From Pelagophyceae sp. CCMP2097 (Eukaryota; Sar; Pelagophyceae), in the NCBI GenBank assembly GCA_026770575.1, contig MU657622.1, forward strand, positions 24,026 through 40,285: DNA of 16,260 nucleotides. The letters are read 5' to 3'. The notes below the pieces were generated by a model. The model ran no database searches, was not told the origin of the DNA, and saw only the letters and a list, made by a program, of their open reading frames with translations. This document shows positions 1 to 9,402 of this stretch, piece after piece. How positions within the stretch are numbered: position 1 is the stretch's first letter; each line of letters opens with the position of its first letter. Position numbers and translations under genes: made by a program.

Positions 1-100
1 CCGGCGGCGGCCGTGGGGCGCAAAGCGCGGCCGGCGCCGTCACCGTCGCGGGCGCGGCCGGCGCCGGCCGTGGGGCGCGTGGGGCGCACCCCCGTGCTGT
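1..100. other. GC-rich left flank, probably host DNA
   Basis: Composed almost wholly of G and C with repeats of CGGCCGGCGC and GTGGGGCGC type, in sharp contrast to the AT-rich element that begins by about 140. It is open in frame 1 on the plus strand and encodes a low-complexity Ala/Pro/Arg/Gly string, but this may just reflect base composition. The junction with the element is not exact: short matches to the right flank (ACCCCCG at 88-94, ACACGCGTC at 101-109) suggest the TIR may reach into this GC-rich stretch. I could not find a convincing target-site duplication. Confidence 0.6.
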
Positions 101-951
101 ACACGCGTCATAACGTGAAAGAATTTCCCCCCGGGGTGATGCGGGACTTTTTTTTGTAAATTGTAAATATCTAATCCATCGCATTTGGATTTTGAAGTTG
201 CTAATTGTGATTTTGAAGTTTTGAAGTTTTTGGATTTAGATTGCTAATCGTGATTTTGAAGTTTTTGGATTTTTTGAAATTTTTGAAATTTTTGGATTTT
301 AAGAATTTGTGATTTTGAAGTTTTGAAGTTTTTGAAGTTTTCCAATTTTTAGAATTTTTGGTTTTTTGGTTTTTTGGATTTTATGTTTTTTGGATTTTTG
401 GAAATTTGGATTTTTGGAATTTTCTCAATTTCTTAATTATGAGGATTTTGAGGATTTTCTCGAATCAAAAAACATTTTAAGAATTTTGGATTTTATGATT
501 TTGATATTTTTGATATTTTTGATATTATCCGTAAAACCCGCGCGGTTCCCCTAGGAGATTTTCTGAGCATGTTTTATTTTTGAAACATAAAACAGACATT
601 TAGAAAGAAAAAAACATTTTGAGAATATAGGATTTGATTCGCTGAGGTGGTTTTAAGAGGTTTTAGAAGGCTTAGGATCTATATGGATCTATATGGATCT
701 TAAAGGAGTCCGCATAGCTTTAATAGCTTTAATAGCTTTGGTTCTGTATTGTTGAATGTTTTTAAATTCTCAAAAATTCTCATAAATTATATTAAAAATA
801 TATCGAACTCTTACATTTTTTTGTCAAGAAATGAGATCTGTACAATTTAAACCGCGTATATAGAATATAGAAAACGCAACATGTATACCAATAATACAAT
901 AATACAATAATACAAATTCAAAAAAAAAAAATATTTTTTTATATAAAAGAT
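101..951. repeat. Left terminal inverted repeat of the endogenous virus
   Basis: Reads as the reverse complement of 15376-16170. The outermost shared block is ACACGCGTC, then a diverged stretch, then TTCCCCCCGGGGTGATGCGG shared in full. Inside this are about 350 bp of degenerate runs built from TTTTGAAG and TTTTTGGATT words, then more complex sequence with three GGATCTATAT-type units (675-700), three AGCTTTAAT-type units (716-739) and three ATAATACA-type units near 890-915. The copies differ by scattered substitutions and small indels, for instance three AATAATACA-type units here against two on the right, so they have drifted since they were last homogenised. Long TIRs are typical of polintons and many PLVs. 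No convincing gene lies within; the low-complexity ORF at 366-554 is a composition effect. Confidence 0.9.
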
Positions 952-1013
952 AAAAATGATGTGGTGTATTGTGTCAAATCGAGTAGATTTAAAATAGTGT
1001 TAAAAGATATATA

Positions 1014-1160
1014 ATGAATACAATCAATTCACCAATATTACAAAAAGATTGTATTGAGCGAAAAGAGAGGAAGCTAAAAAATAATCGTCAGAACATTCAG
1101 ATGATGAATAAAGATGGAACTTTATGTACGGATAAAATTATAAATCACACATCGATATAG
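1014..1160 (+). CDS. Small basic hypothetical protein (48 aa)
   Basis: ATG at 1014 and TAG at 1158, encoding 48 residues starting MNTINSPILQKDCIERKERK, rich in Lys, Arg and Asn. It lies just inside the left TIR and points into the element, opposite to nearly all other genes, and converges on the 62-aa ORF that ends at 1317. There is no recognisable domain. Composition is more protein-like than the surrounding low-complexity DNA, but at this length chance is possible. It is not in the left TIR, so it has no second copy on the right. Confidence 0.35.
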   Translation: MNTINSPILQKDCIERKERKLKNNRQNIQMMNKDGTLCTDKIINHTSI

Positions 1161-1181
1161 TTCGTTGTACCAAAAATCCTA

Positions 1182-1232
1182 TCACGTCGCGTCAATTATT
1201 ATATTATTATTTGAAAGGACGCGAGACGGTGA
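1182..1232. terminator. Imperfect hairpin between two convergent ORFs
   Basis: The arm at 1182-1193 (TCACGTCGCGTC) pairs imperfectly with 1218-1232 (GACGCGAGACGGTGA) around a 24-base AT-only loop region. It stands out as an island of G+C in AT-rich sequence and lies between the end of the plus-strand ORF (1160) and the end of the minus-strand 62-aa ORF (1317). A role as a shared 3' end or terminator is inference from position only. Confidence 0.35.
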
Positions 1233-1316
1233 CAAAAAATTCACGCCCCTCGAAATTTAATATCACAATTACTTAATTAAAAAATAAAGAAAATATAGAA
1301 AATAACATCATACACA

Positions 1317-1505
1317 TCAATGATTAATAAGAATTTTTTTGAATATGTCAAAAATTGCGGTATAGACCTTTTCTTCCTCATCCTCGTTGATCATCGTTAT
1401 ATCCACGTGCTTATTTATCGCAGTAATTAATTCATTTCTAATTTTTTCAGTACCTAAAACTTTGATTAAATATTGTTTTAAGATTCTCACGATTAACTTC
1501 AACAT
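1317..1505 (-). CDS. Small hypothetical protein (62 aa)
   Basis: ATG start at 1505 and a length of 62 residues, beginning MLKLIVRILKQYL and containing an acidic NEDEEEK stretch near residue 41. It follows the fibre gene on the same strand after a gap of about 20 bases, so it could be the last gene of that transcription unit. The N-terminal half alternates hydrophobic and basic residues and could form an amphipathic helix. No family is recognised. Spacing and a real ATG favour it over a chance ORF. Confidence 0.5.
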   Translation of the reverse strand: MLKLIVRILKQYLIKVLGTEKIRNELITAINKHVDITMINEDEEEKVYTAIFDIFKKILINH

Positions 1506-1526
1506 ATTAGTATATAATAAAAAAAA

Positions 1527-4500
1527 TCAAAGTTCCATATATACAACTATTGAAACATCCATGCCTTCCTCAAAATTATAATTTTTCAATTCTATTTCGA
1601 AGTAAGTAGAGGAAGTGGCTTCTATGGATATATGCTGTGTCCTTCTATGATCCATAAAGAAATTGCGCGGTGAAAAGTGAACTTGATAATCGTCTGATTG
1701 TAGTGGGTTAAAAAAAACGAATCTTTGACGTGGTTTTCCTTCAATACTTCCACGATAAACCCATTCGACATTTAAATTTGTATCTTTATTGAATCTCCCG
1801 TCAAATTGGGTCAAAACTCTTCGACGGTTAGAATCACGACTCACCACCCACCTACCAGCCGCAACAACTTCTATTTTCTTTTTCTTTGAAATTGTGACAT
1901 TTTTAACATTATCTTTCTTACCAGTAAACACATTGAAATAATTAGTATCAAAAAATAAATTGAATGCTCCAATAGAGGACGCATCTGTTCGAAATTCGAT
2001 TCCGCTGTCGATTCCGCTCTGATAGGCTTTCATCGATGATTTTGAAACGGTACTTAAAACGTCATCAATCATCTTGAAGGCATTCGAATCTCGTAAAAAA
2101 TAATTTCGTACCGTATTCAGGATTGAATCTTTTCCTTCAATACCAGCAATCTGTTCAATGATTTTATCACGAGTCTGTGCTCGATTATAAAAAACTGACT
2201 GGGTTTAATTCAATCTGAGTCAGATTTGATAACGAACTGGTAAATGAAAAATCCGAGGAAAATCTCATTGAAAACGAATTGAAACCCGATGTGTTCCTGA
2301 AAGAAATTCAGTCGTTTAATTTACGAACTTCCGTCAAAGCATTTACGCTAAGGGTTGCACTGCCTACGTCATATCGTATTCCGCTGTTTTGCGATGATAC
2401 GGCTCTTTCGAATTCATTGCGAATCATTGTTGCGCTGTTATTTTGTAAAGTTTTTGTGTCGACTGTTTTCTTATCGTAATATTTTTCTTCAATTTGTGTA
2501 TCTGTCAATATCGAACTTTGTAGGGTTAATATATTATTTGTGAAATCAAGTCCTCTTGCGACGGTCAACATGTTTGTCTTCGTTGCCAATTTTTCATTAA
2601 TTTCAGCTTTGTTGTAATAAATTTGTTCATTTTCGAGTTTATTATTGAAATCGCCATTGATACTTATTAAATTCGTGTTTGATTGAAATAACCCTCGACC
2701 ATACGAATATCGAGGAATTTCATCAAATCTATCATTCAACTCGTTTTTATTGTAATAGATGTTTGCATTTTGTGTAGCGTCATAAAAATTGTCTGTTATT
2801 GAAACTATATTATCTATCATGTTTAAATCCCTCGACGTTGTGATATTTTGCACCGATGCCAGTTTTTCGTCTATATATATTTTATCGTAATATTTCTCAC
2901 CAATATCTGTATCTGTGAGAATATCCCCAGTTAATGAAATTTCGTTATCAATCAAAATTAAACCGCGTGACTGAACTGTGTAAACTTCCGAGTCTTTTCC
3001 TTGAACGCCTTGGATTCCGGCAAAGCCTTGAATTCCTTGGATTCCTTGTATTCCTTGCTCGCCCTGACTGGATGATGTGCTTTCCACTCCTGATAAATTG
3101 CCGAATGTTATTTCCTTAGTGGCATTGTCATAGTATAACATGGATGAAGTCTGTTCGTCTCTTAGATTTGATATATAGAATGAATCACTTCTTTCTGCTG
3201 TTATGTTGTTCCCGATCACTGTGGCGTTGTCGTATTGGCATGTGGAATTCATACCGATTACAATAGAATTTGTGGCATTAGTTGTTGAATTTTCTCCAAT
3301 TCGAATGGGATTTGCGTCTATCAATTCGGACTTTAACGTATACTGTGGTAATACAGTATTTGTCATGTTTGTTAAATCATAAATCGAAAGCCGTTGAACC
3401 TGTTGAATCTGAGTTATCAAATCTAATTCCGTAGTCGGTCGATAAAAATGAGTTTGTAAAGTACGCTTGCCACCATCGAGGTACATGAAGAAAAACCAGT
3501 TTGCTTTATTTTTAAAATCGCCCAAGACTGGCGTAAACTGTATATCTTTAACGATTTTAACAATTTGTCCACCCACTAATTTCATCTGAATTACATTTCG
3601 TCTGTCTGTACCTGTACAATCTTGTTTTATGTGTGTGGTTGCTTCAACTGTATTTGAATTTGGGCTGTACATATGGGTATTTGTAAGCATAACTATTTCA
3701 TATGGGGAGTTTAAAACATTTTGTTCAATTGTTAAGGTTTTATCCATCCAAATATCGGGAGATACCGCCGAGACTCCTATATTGAAAACACCGGGACTGT
3801 ATTGAAACGCTACCTCAATTGTCAAATCGGCTGGAAGTGCCGTCTCGCTCCACATGATATTTTCAAAAACAGGATACGTATAATAAGAATGGATACTTTC
3901 TATTAACACATTTATTTGCTGCTGGTCTCGTGTTGTAGGGAGCAATGTATAATCAGGAAATAATGTATAAGAAGCGCTATCTGAGTTGTTTCCGAATCTA
4001 AGTGATTCTTCTGTTAAAAAAAATTCGGATGGACGAACCTTCGGTAATTGTGTATATATAAACTCTTCAGCTGCGATTGCGCGTGTTCGTTCATCATCTA
4101 ATGCGTTTGTTATAATAGCTTCCGATTGTAAAATTTCGGATTTCAATGCCAATAACGGCAATTGAATATTTTTAATATTATCTGTTTCGATATTAGTTGA
4201 ATTCTTAAAAATATTCAACTCAGCAAGCACTCTGTTCGTTTCGACTGTTGTATTTGTTTGGTTTGAATTCATTGCGATTTTAACGAGATTTATTTCATTT
4301 TTTAAATTCGTATCAATGGTATCAACTAAATTCGTCGCATATTCTTCTCCTTGTTGAATAACATGTATTACCGTACCTTTTATACTGTCATCATTGTTGT
4401 TTATTGTAACTTTTATCTCATTCAGTTCATTACTAAACAATGATGGATTGATTGATATTTCAGAAATGTTTGATTGGGGATTATCCGAAAAAACGAATTC

Positions 4501-4994
4501 TTCACTAAAATTAACAGTGTGGGCGGTATAATCTTGTTGGTTTTTAAAGAGAAAACCATTACTTGTTTTCAAAATTCCACTCAGCCCGTTTGTTGTAAGC
4601 AGACTCGTTTCAGGGAAAAATTTATTCCACTGTTTACACGGTTACTCATCGCACCAATCTCATTTCGTATGAGTTGTGTTGTGTCGATAGCTAGAATTTT
4701 ATAGTCAACGGTTTCCTTAGTATAATATTTGTTGTCAATTTCGTCCGCATTAATGAAGGATTCGTCTAATGAAACAATGTGTTCTGATATGTCTATCCCT
4801 CTGCCTGAAACTAGTTGTTTGATGTTTAAAATTTTAGTATCGACTTCATTAAGAATATCTGATTTTATTTTTTGAATATCTGAATTAATATTTTCGTCAG
4901 TCAGACTACTAATAATATTATCTACTATTTCAATATTTTTTCCCGCGATAAAAGTGGTATTGTTTTCATTTTTTAAAATACTGCGTGAGTTCAT
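1527..4994 (-). pseudogene. Large modular fibre/adhesin gene with collagen-like repeats, broken
   Basis: A single gene of about 1150 codons running 4994 to 1527, in three frame blocks. Block 1 (4994-4581) begins MNSRSILKN at an ATG. Block 2 (4572-2308) holds a coiled-coil-like stretch (about residues 75-175), a globular part, a YadA/Hep_Hag-like head motif (NSIVIGMNSTCQYDNATVIG), and collagen triplets GEQGIQGIQGIQGF around 3000-3065. Then come repeats with the pattern RGL..(N).ISL.....KYYDK..VD.K; I count four there and one in block 1. The YYxKxEVD type of repeat is common in phage tail fibres. Block 3 (up to about 2190, to 1527) is a C-terminal domain I do not recognise, ending in VVYMEL. 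Breaks: a frame change near 4616 in an A5 run; an in-frame TGA at 2308, after which coding continues in frame; a frame change near 2189-2205. It probably trimerises into a host-binding appendage. It lies immediately downstream of MCP, so it is likely a late virion gene. Confidence 0.85.
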
Positions 4995-5031
4995 ACTAAT
5001 ATAGTTTTAATTTATTTATTTATTTTTTTGT

Positions 5032-6385
5032 TTATTGTACAACTGACCACAGCCCACTTCCCGCCATATCAAGCACACATACCTGTTTAAATTCTGATAT
5101 TACACATAAATTCTGCGAAGCCTTTGCACCGGATCCATATTCGAGAGTTTATAAATTGGTTGTAGATGCATATGTATTTTTTCCGGAACAGACGTCTTCT
5201 TCTCTTTCTTTGAAGGTACATAAATTGAGATCTCCGACAAAAGACCCGACAAGAGTTCCAACCCCTATTTTGTTATACGAATCGACTTCAAATAATTCAT
5301 TCGATAATGCGAGCGGAGTATCAAACGTATTGCCCAATTTCCCTGCTGCTATCAAAGACATACACATAGATACCGCAGCATCGCATCGCGCCATTCGAGG
5401 AGCTTCTACAAGAATACCATTTATGGATAGACCATAACTTTTAAGATGGTTTCGAATAAAACAATTATTAATATCGTAGTGCATCACATTTTTAATTATT
5501 GAACCGTCATCATTTGATTTGGGTGTATGAACAAGAGACACGTTCATCAAACCTCTCACACTAAGTCCAAGATTTATCGAATGGTTGCCCGGATTCGCAG
5601 GAACGGAATACCCCGTGGAAATGTATGATTTTGTTTCAACCAAGAATTTACCATGTTGCATCTCTAAAATCTGAGAATTTGTTGCTTCATTTAACTGAAC
5701 TATGGTTAAAACTAGTTCGATGTCCGAAAATTCGAGAGCATTCGACGGTAGACTTTCCTGTTCTTGGTCGTGAAAAAAACGGAATAATTTAGTGAACCCA
5801 ACGTGTACGATATTTCGAGGGGACTGCTTGAATACAATGGAATCATTTTTTTTGTATTAAAAAGACTCGCATGATTAGAAACCGGGTCAGCGAAAACAAC
5901 CGACTCAGAGGGGCGAATTGTCATACCACGTTGCCCTTTAATAGGTCGGGGCATATCTCCCGAATAATCATTAATGAAATCATCATAAAGCATTCCAGAC
6001 ATAGTTCCAATACCGTCATAAGAAGTTGCAGTTTGTCGGCGCTTTTCGATGAGGGAGCGTTTGACGCCGTACATTCTATAAGAAGATAAAGTCGTGCCTG
6101 ATTGCGTTAAATCAATGGATTCAAAACTTGAAAAATACCGGCAGCAGATGCGCAGTACTGAATCTCGGTTGTATTTTTAACCTTCATGCGTAAAAATGAT
6201 GCACGAGGATCAAGGTACTGATTTGATAAAAGCCCGCCAATATTAAACCTTACAACATCGCCGCATTTGAAGGCAGAACCGATATTTTGTGGCGTTTGTC
6301 GAATTATAAACGATTGTGCCATAGGGCTGTCACTCATGTTTTTTGATACAAATCTATCAGACATGCTCATTTTAATGTCGTCCAT
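5032..6385 (-). pseudogene. MCP: Major capsid protein (double jelly-roll, PLV type), broken
   Basis: Three frame blocks together give about 450 codons, the usual length for PLV major capsid proteins. Block 1 (6385-about 6131) starts MDDIKMSMSDRF at an ATG and contains VRFNIGGLLSNQYLDPRASF, a strand pattern near the N-terminus of this family. Block 2 (to about 5775) contains YGVKRSLIEKRRQ and the linker region. Block 3 contains LEFSDIELVLTIVQLNEA, the start of the second jelly roll. Frame changes fall at an A5 run (6131-6135) and an A7 run (5773-5779). An in-frame TAA at 5149 is followed in the same frame by about 38 further residues ending LDMAGSGLWSVVQ and a final TAA at 5032, so the true C-terminus is the later one. 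It forms the capsomer of the icosahedral shell. Assignment rests on pattern and on the adjacent penton and ATPase genes; no alignment was run. Confidence 0.8.
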
Positions 6386-6407
6386 AATCTAACAAAACAT
6401 TATAATT

Positions 6408-6844
6408 TTAAACTAAATCAAATGGTATGTTTTTTTTAATTTTCTTGAAGTCCTTTGGTTTTAATTTTTGTATACCTTCCTTTTATATTTTCTTGACAAC
6501 TTTTTCAGACCCCTTTAAAACGTTGGAAGTTTGTTTCATCAACAAACCTAAACCGGCGATAGGCAAAGCCTCCGGAATTAATTCTGGTTGTAGGAAACCA
6601 ATAGCCGTAGAATATCCCATCATTAAATTGCCGCCGTTTGTTAACGCACTCGTGACATCATTGAATTTTATTTTTCATTTTTATAATTTAAGACAACTGC
6701 GAGTTTTTTACTTGATTTGCTACTATTTTTGCCTGTGTTATTCGTCATAAATTCTTGCTGTGTAACTGGGTTAATTTGGTACGTGCGCCCAGGCGAAACA
6801 AAGGTTTCAAGGTTTGTATGATGATGTTTATTTTTATTCGTCAT
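6408..6844 (-). pseudogene. Hydrophobic virion-associated hypothetical protein, broken
   Basis: A gene of about 145 codons filling the gap between penton and MCP. ATG at 6844 lies about 12 bases after the penton stop, giving MTNKNKHHHTNLETFVSPGR and continuing to about 6670. After a frame change near 6665-6680, coding resumes with NDVTSALTNGGNLMMGYSTA and a long hydrophobic stretch (IPEALPIAGLGLLMKQ), then an in-frame TAA at 6483, then a basic tail KLKPKDFKKIKKNIPFDLV and a final TAA at 6408. The layout, polar N-terminus, hydrophobic centre and lysine-rich tail, suggests a membrane-active or DNA-contacting capsid cement protein, but no family is recognised. The position in the capsid cluster supports a structural role by inference. 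Confidence 0.55.
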
Positions 6845-6856
6845 TATGTATATAGT

Positions 6857-7783
6857 TTATTTAAATGTGCCACGTTTATTTTTGGACATGTCTGCTTGTT
6901 TTGGAAAATGGCACGGAAGCCCCGCAAATTCAGGAACTTCAATGGTCCCTCTAAACCCGTTGTCAACTTGGTTTACACCTTCAAATGTTTTTGAAAGACC
7001 AGTGATGATATTATTTATTTTTTCCTCTCGTTTCTCAGCTACAAATTCAACCGTAAAGCTACATGTAAAATAATCAGGAACAAATTTGATTCCATCGTCT
7101 AACAGTAATGAAATTGAAACGCTAGACAGCAATCTGTTGGAAATTTTAACTCGGTTCGGCGTAGTCAAGCAATCAAAGTATATGTATGAACCAAAATTAT
7201 TAAGAATGGGAATTTTCGCAACACGAGATGCGATTCGGCTTGATACATCACTTGTTCGTTCGAAGGAATTGACCTCTTTAACACATAAATGTAAGTTGTG
7301 AATATTTTGATTCAAATTTGTACATGTATAACTTGTAACGGTTGACTGATAAGAACCATGCTTTATATTCATGAGATCTAACACCTTACTTTCTAATAAT
7401 TCAAATCCAATAATTTTATTTTGAGTACCACGTTCTTTAATGGTGTACTTGAGATTTAATTTATCAAATGCAATTGTCAAACTTCTACCGTCTTCATTTA
7501 ATTGAAATGCTCTATCCAATTCGAAGACAAAATCTTCGCTGCTATAAAATCCTTTATTGATAGTGAAAAATTTGGTAACTTTGTGGTCATTCGAAAAAAA
7601 GGTGTAATCAAGTGGTACATTCTCTTGAATTTTAAAAATGGAATTCATACAAGAAAACTCCTTTAAATATATGAAAGCGGTATATCCATTCGGGATGTCT
7701 ATGTTCGAATTTAGTTTAAATCTTGTACTGTCAGTTGAAATATAACCATCTGTTGAATTCAAATACACGTTAATAGAATCCAT
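6857..7783 (-). CDS. Minor capsid protein (penton, single jelly-roll)
   Basis: Intact 308-residue ORF from ATG at 7783 to TAA at 6857. It starts MDSINVYLNSTDGYI and contains IDIPNGYTAFIYLKEFSCMN, an early strand pattern seen in PLV and virophage minor capsid proteins, followed by alternating beta-rich segments through residue ~250 and a basic KNKRGTFK end. The length fits the family. In capsids of this lineage five copies form each vertex. It is the only large structural gene here without a stop or frame change. It is transcribed divergently from the lipase, with 43 bases between the two start codons that must hold both promoters, and leads into the hydrophobic protein, MCP and fibre genes. 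The family call is by pattern recognition and context. Confidence 0.7.
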   Translation of the reverse strand: MDSINVYLNSTDGYISTDSTRFKLNSNIDIPNGYTAFIYLKEFSCMNSIFKIQENVPLDYTFFSNDHKVTKFFTINKGFYSSEDFVFELDRAFQLNEDGRSLTIAFDKLNLKYTIKERGTQNKIIGFELLESKVLDLMNIKHGSYQSTVTSYTCTNLNQNIHNLHLCVKEVNSFERTSDVSSRIASRVAKIPILNNFGSYIYFDCLTTPNRVKISNRLLSSVSISLLLDDGIKFVPDYFTCSFTVEFVAEKREEKINNIITGLSKTFEGVNQVDNGFRGTIEVPEFAGLPCHFPKQADMSKNKRGTFK

Positions 7784-7826
7784 ATACCTTCTTCTTTTTT
7801 TTAAATTTTATTCTTTTATTAATTAC
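7784..7826. promoter_or_regulatory. Short bidirectional intergenic region
   Basis: The 43 bases between the start codons of the penton gene (minus) and the lipase gene (plus). They are almost pure A+T, with a pyrimidine tract CTTCTTTTTTTT and AATTTTATTCTTTTATTAATT. Any promoter for either gene must lie here or inside the neighbouring coding sequence. No defined motif was recognised. Confidence 0.4.
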
Positions 7827-8437
7827 ATGGAATATTTACGAAAAACGACGGCAGACGTTTCTAAAAGCGCATACTCAAATAAAACACCAGCCAACTTGAA
7901 TAAAATAAAAGAACTAAGTGACCGGCGTAGTAAAGTTTATTTGGATCAAAACAACGATAATTTATATGTTGGGTTTAGAGGTACAGATGTAACTCGTCTT
8001 GGTGATTTGAAAGCAGATTTAGCAATTTTATTGTGGAAAGAGACCTTAGATGGACGTTTCATTGAAAGTCAGAAAAAATTGAACAATATACACGACTTAT
8101 ACCCAGATAAAAACATTTATTTAACCGGGCACCCTTGGGCAGTCGAGTGTCTCAGGTGTTGGGTCGAAAAAAAGAAAATTTTGATATTATAAAGGGTGTA
8201 TTTAATTACTCGCCGGGAACAAATCCACTGATACAAGTAGAAGAAAGAATGAAAGATGCCATGAATATTTTTGAAAGTAACAATGGCAAAACACCACAGT
8301 TTAATTTTTCAGTAATAACTGACCCTATTTCCTCCCCGGCAATGCTATTGACCAATTTTGAGGATGAAAAAAATATTTTTGTAGATAAACAACAGGGGGA
8401 AAATTCACATAGTATAAATTATTTTGTGTTAAAATGA
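7827..8437 (+). pseudogene. Class 3 lipase-like gene, frameshifted at the nucleophile elbow
   Basis: The only large plus-strand gene. Starts at ATG 7827 (MEYLRKTTADVSKSAY) and contains NLYVGFRGTDVTRLGDLKAD, matching the FRGT..(D) block of Lipase_3 alpha/beta hydrolases, then KNIYLTGH, the start of the GHSLGG nucleophile elbow. At 8132-8134 (a C3 run) the frame is lost: the first frame reads GHPWAVE, while the other continues as LGSRVSQVLGRKKEN and ends at TGA 8437. The nucleophile Ser therefore cannot be read as the sequence stands. The second part has plausible catalytic Asp (VITDPISSP) and His (NSHSINYFVLK) contexts. Full length would be about 200 residues. PLVs and polintons sometimes carry such lipases, and a role in membrane passage is inference. 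The 3' end overlaps the end of the convergent 168-aa gene by 9 bases. Confidence 0.75.
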
Positions 8438-8935
8438 TTCAATAACTACTCCTTTCTGTTTTAAATTGATCCCATTTATTTGAATAAATGTCCGTAATGG
8501 TTTTTTGGGGGCGATAAATTCATTTATGTCTCGGATGTAATTGTCTTTTAAGTTATTATTTGGGACATTCAGGATGCCAAGTTCGATGGATAATTGTTTT
8601 AATCTCTTTAAAGACACTTTTTTTCTTGCTCTCTCGTTGTTGAAAGAAATTTCGAAATTGGGTATTACTGTATCATTTACTATTTCAGTATCATCTGAAC
8701 TTTCATTCACTGTATCATTTATTATTTCTGTATCATCTGAACTTTCATTCTTTGTATCATTTATTATTTCTGTATTATTTTGTTCATCCGGTTCATTGGA
8801 ATTTTCTTCGGGAGTATGTAAAATATTTGGTTCGTTAATATCATTACTTGGAAGTGCATAAAATGGCATATAGTTGTCGTGACCGTAAGTACTTGTTTCT
8901 TGTCTAAAAAAATTATTTAGAAAGTGTCTGCTCAT
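8429..8935 (-). CDS. Acidic repeat-containing hypothetical protein (168 aa)
   Basis: Intact ORF from ATG 8935 (MSRHFLNNFFRQETSTYG) to TAA 8429. The middle (about residues 50-90) is a low-complexity acidic stretch of 14-residue repeats of the type NDTVNESSDDTEI, encoded by 42-bp tandem units. The C-terminal third is basic and helical, with KKVSLKRLKQLSIELGI, and resembles a SAP-like or other small nucleic-acid-binding helix pair only loosely. The start is about 50 bases after the ATPase stop, on the same strand. The 3' end overlaps the lipase end. Function unknown; a disordered linker plus a helical C-terminus suggests a virion or regulatory accessory protein. Confidence 0.65.
   Translation of the reverse strand: MSRHFLNNFFRQETSTYGHDNYMPFYALPSNDINEPNILHTPEENSNEPDEQNNTEIINDTKNESSDDTEIINDTVNESSDDTEIVNDTVIPNFEISFNNERARKKVSLKRLKQLSIELGILNVPNNNLKDNYIRDINEFIAPKKPLRTFIQINGINLKQKGVVIESF
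8669..8794. repeat. 42-bp tandem repeat inside the acidic protein gene
   Basis: Two near-identical 42-bp units (8669-8710 and 8711-8752) starting TGTATCATTTA, followed by a third, partial unit that matches over its first ~25 bases and then diverges. The unit length is a multiple of three, so copy-number change adds or removes 14 residues without breaking the frame. Confidence 0.85.
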
Positions 8936-9402
8936 ATGTTCTCGATGGTTGTATTAAGTAATCGTCATATTTACTGATATGATATTATTTATTTATCAAC
9001 TGTATTCAATTCAATCATATCAAAATTTCTTAAAAATACAGGAGGTTTATCCAAATCGTATTCCAAGAAAATCCCCCTTCTTTTTATATAGCAACGGTTG
9101 AAATTCCATATATTCTTTAAATGTTATGTCAGGTAGATATTCCTCATGAAACAATTTTAAACGTTTCACGTTATTGCAACTGAAATTTATAACACATGAT
9201 ACGGATTGTCGAGCCGATAAGCTCAGTTGCGTTTGATCTTGAAGGCATTAAAAAATTGTCAATCTGAGATGCCGATGTTTACATATCAAATTGATTAACT
9301 TGGAAAACATTTTCCCATTAGATTTTAAAGAAGCCGCCGCATCATCGATATAAACGCATGTGTCCAATAATTCAAGTGAGTCATGTTCACATGATTCCAA
9401 TA

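Noticed and set aside
366..554. ORF in the left TIR and its counterpart at 15733-15918
   Set aside because: Both consist of Phe/Leu/Ile-rich low-complexity sequence from degenerate TTTTTGGATT repeats; similarity between them follows from the TIR itself.
893..916. Short AATAATACA units considered as a CRISPR-like array
   Set aside because: The units are contiguous 8-9 bp words without spacers, and the same tract appears in the other TIR.
6427..7301. Several plus-strand ORFs opposite the penton and hydrophobic genes
   Set aside because: They are antisense shadows; the minus strand carries recognisable capsid-cluster protein throughout.
9061..9095. CCTTCTTTTTATATA block resembling 10118-10132
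   Set aside because: Looked like a repeated promoter motif, but the first copy is inside the ATPase coding sequence and the second inside the end of the membrane protein gene; likely a composition effect.
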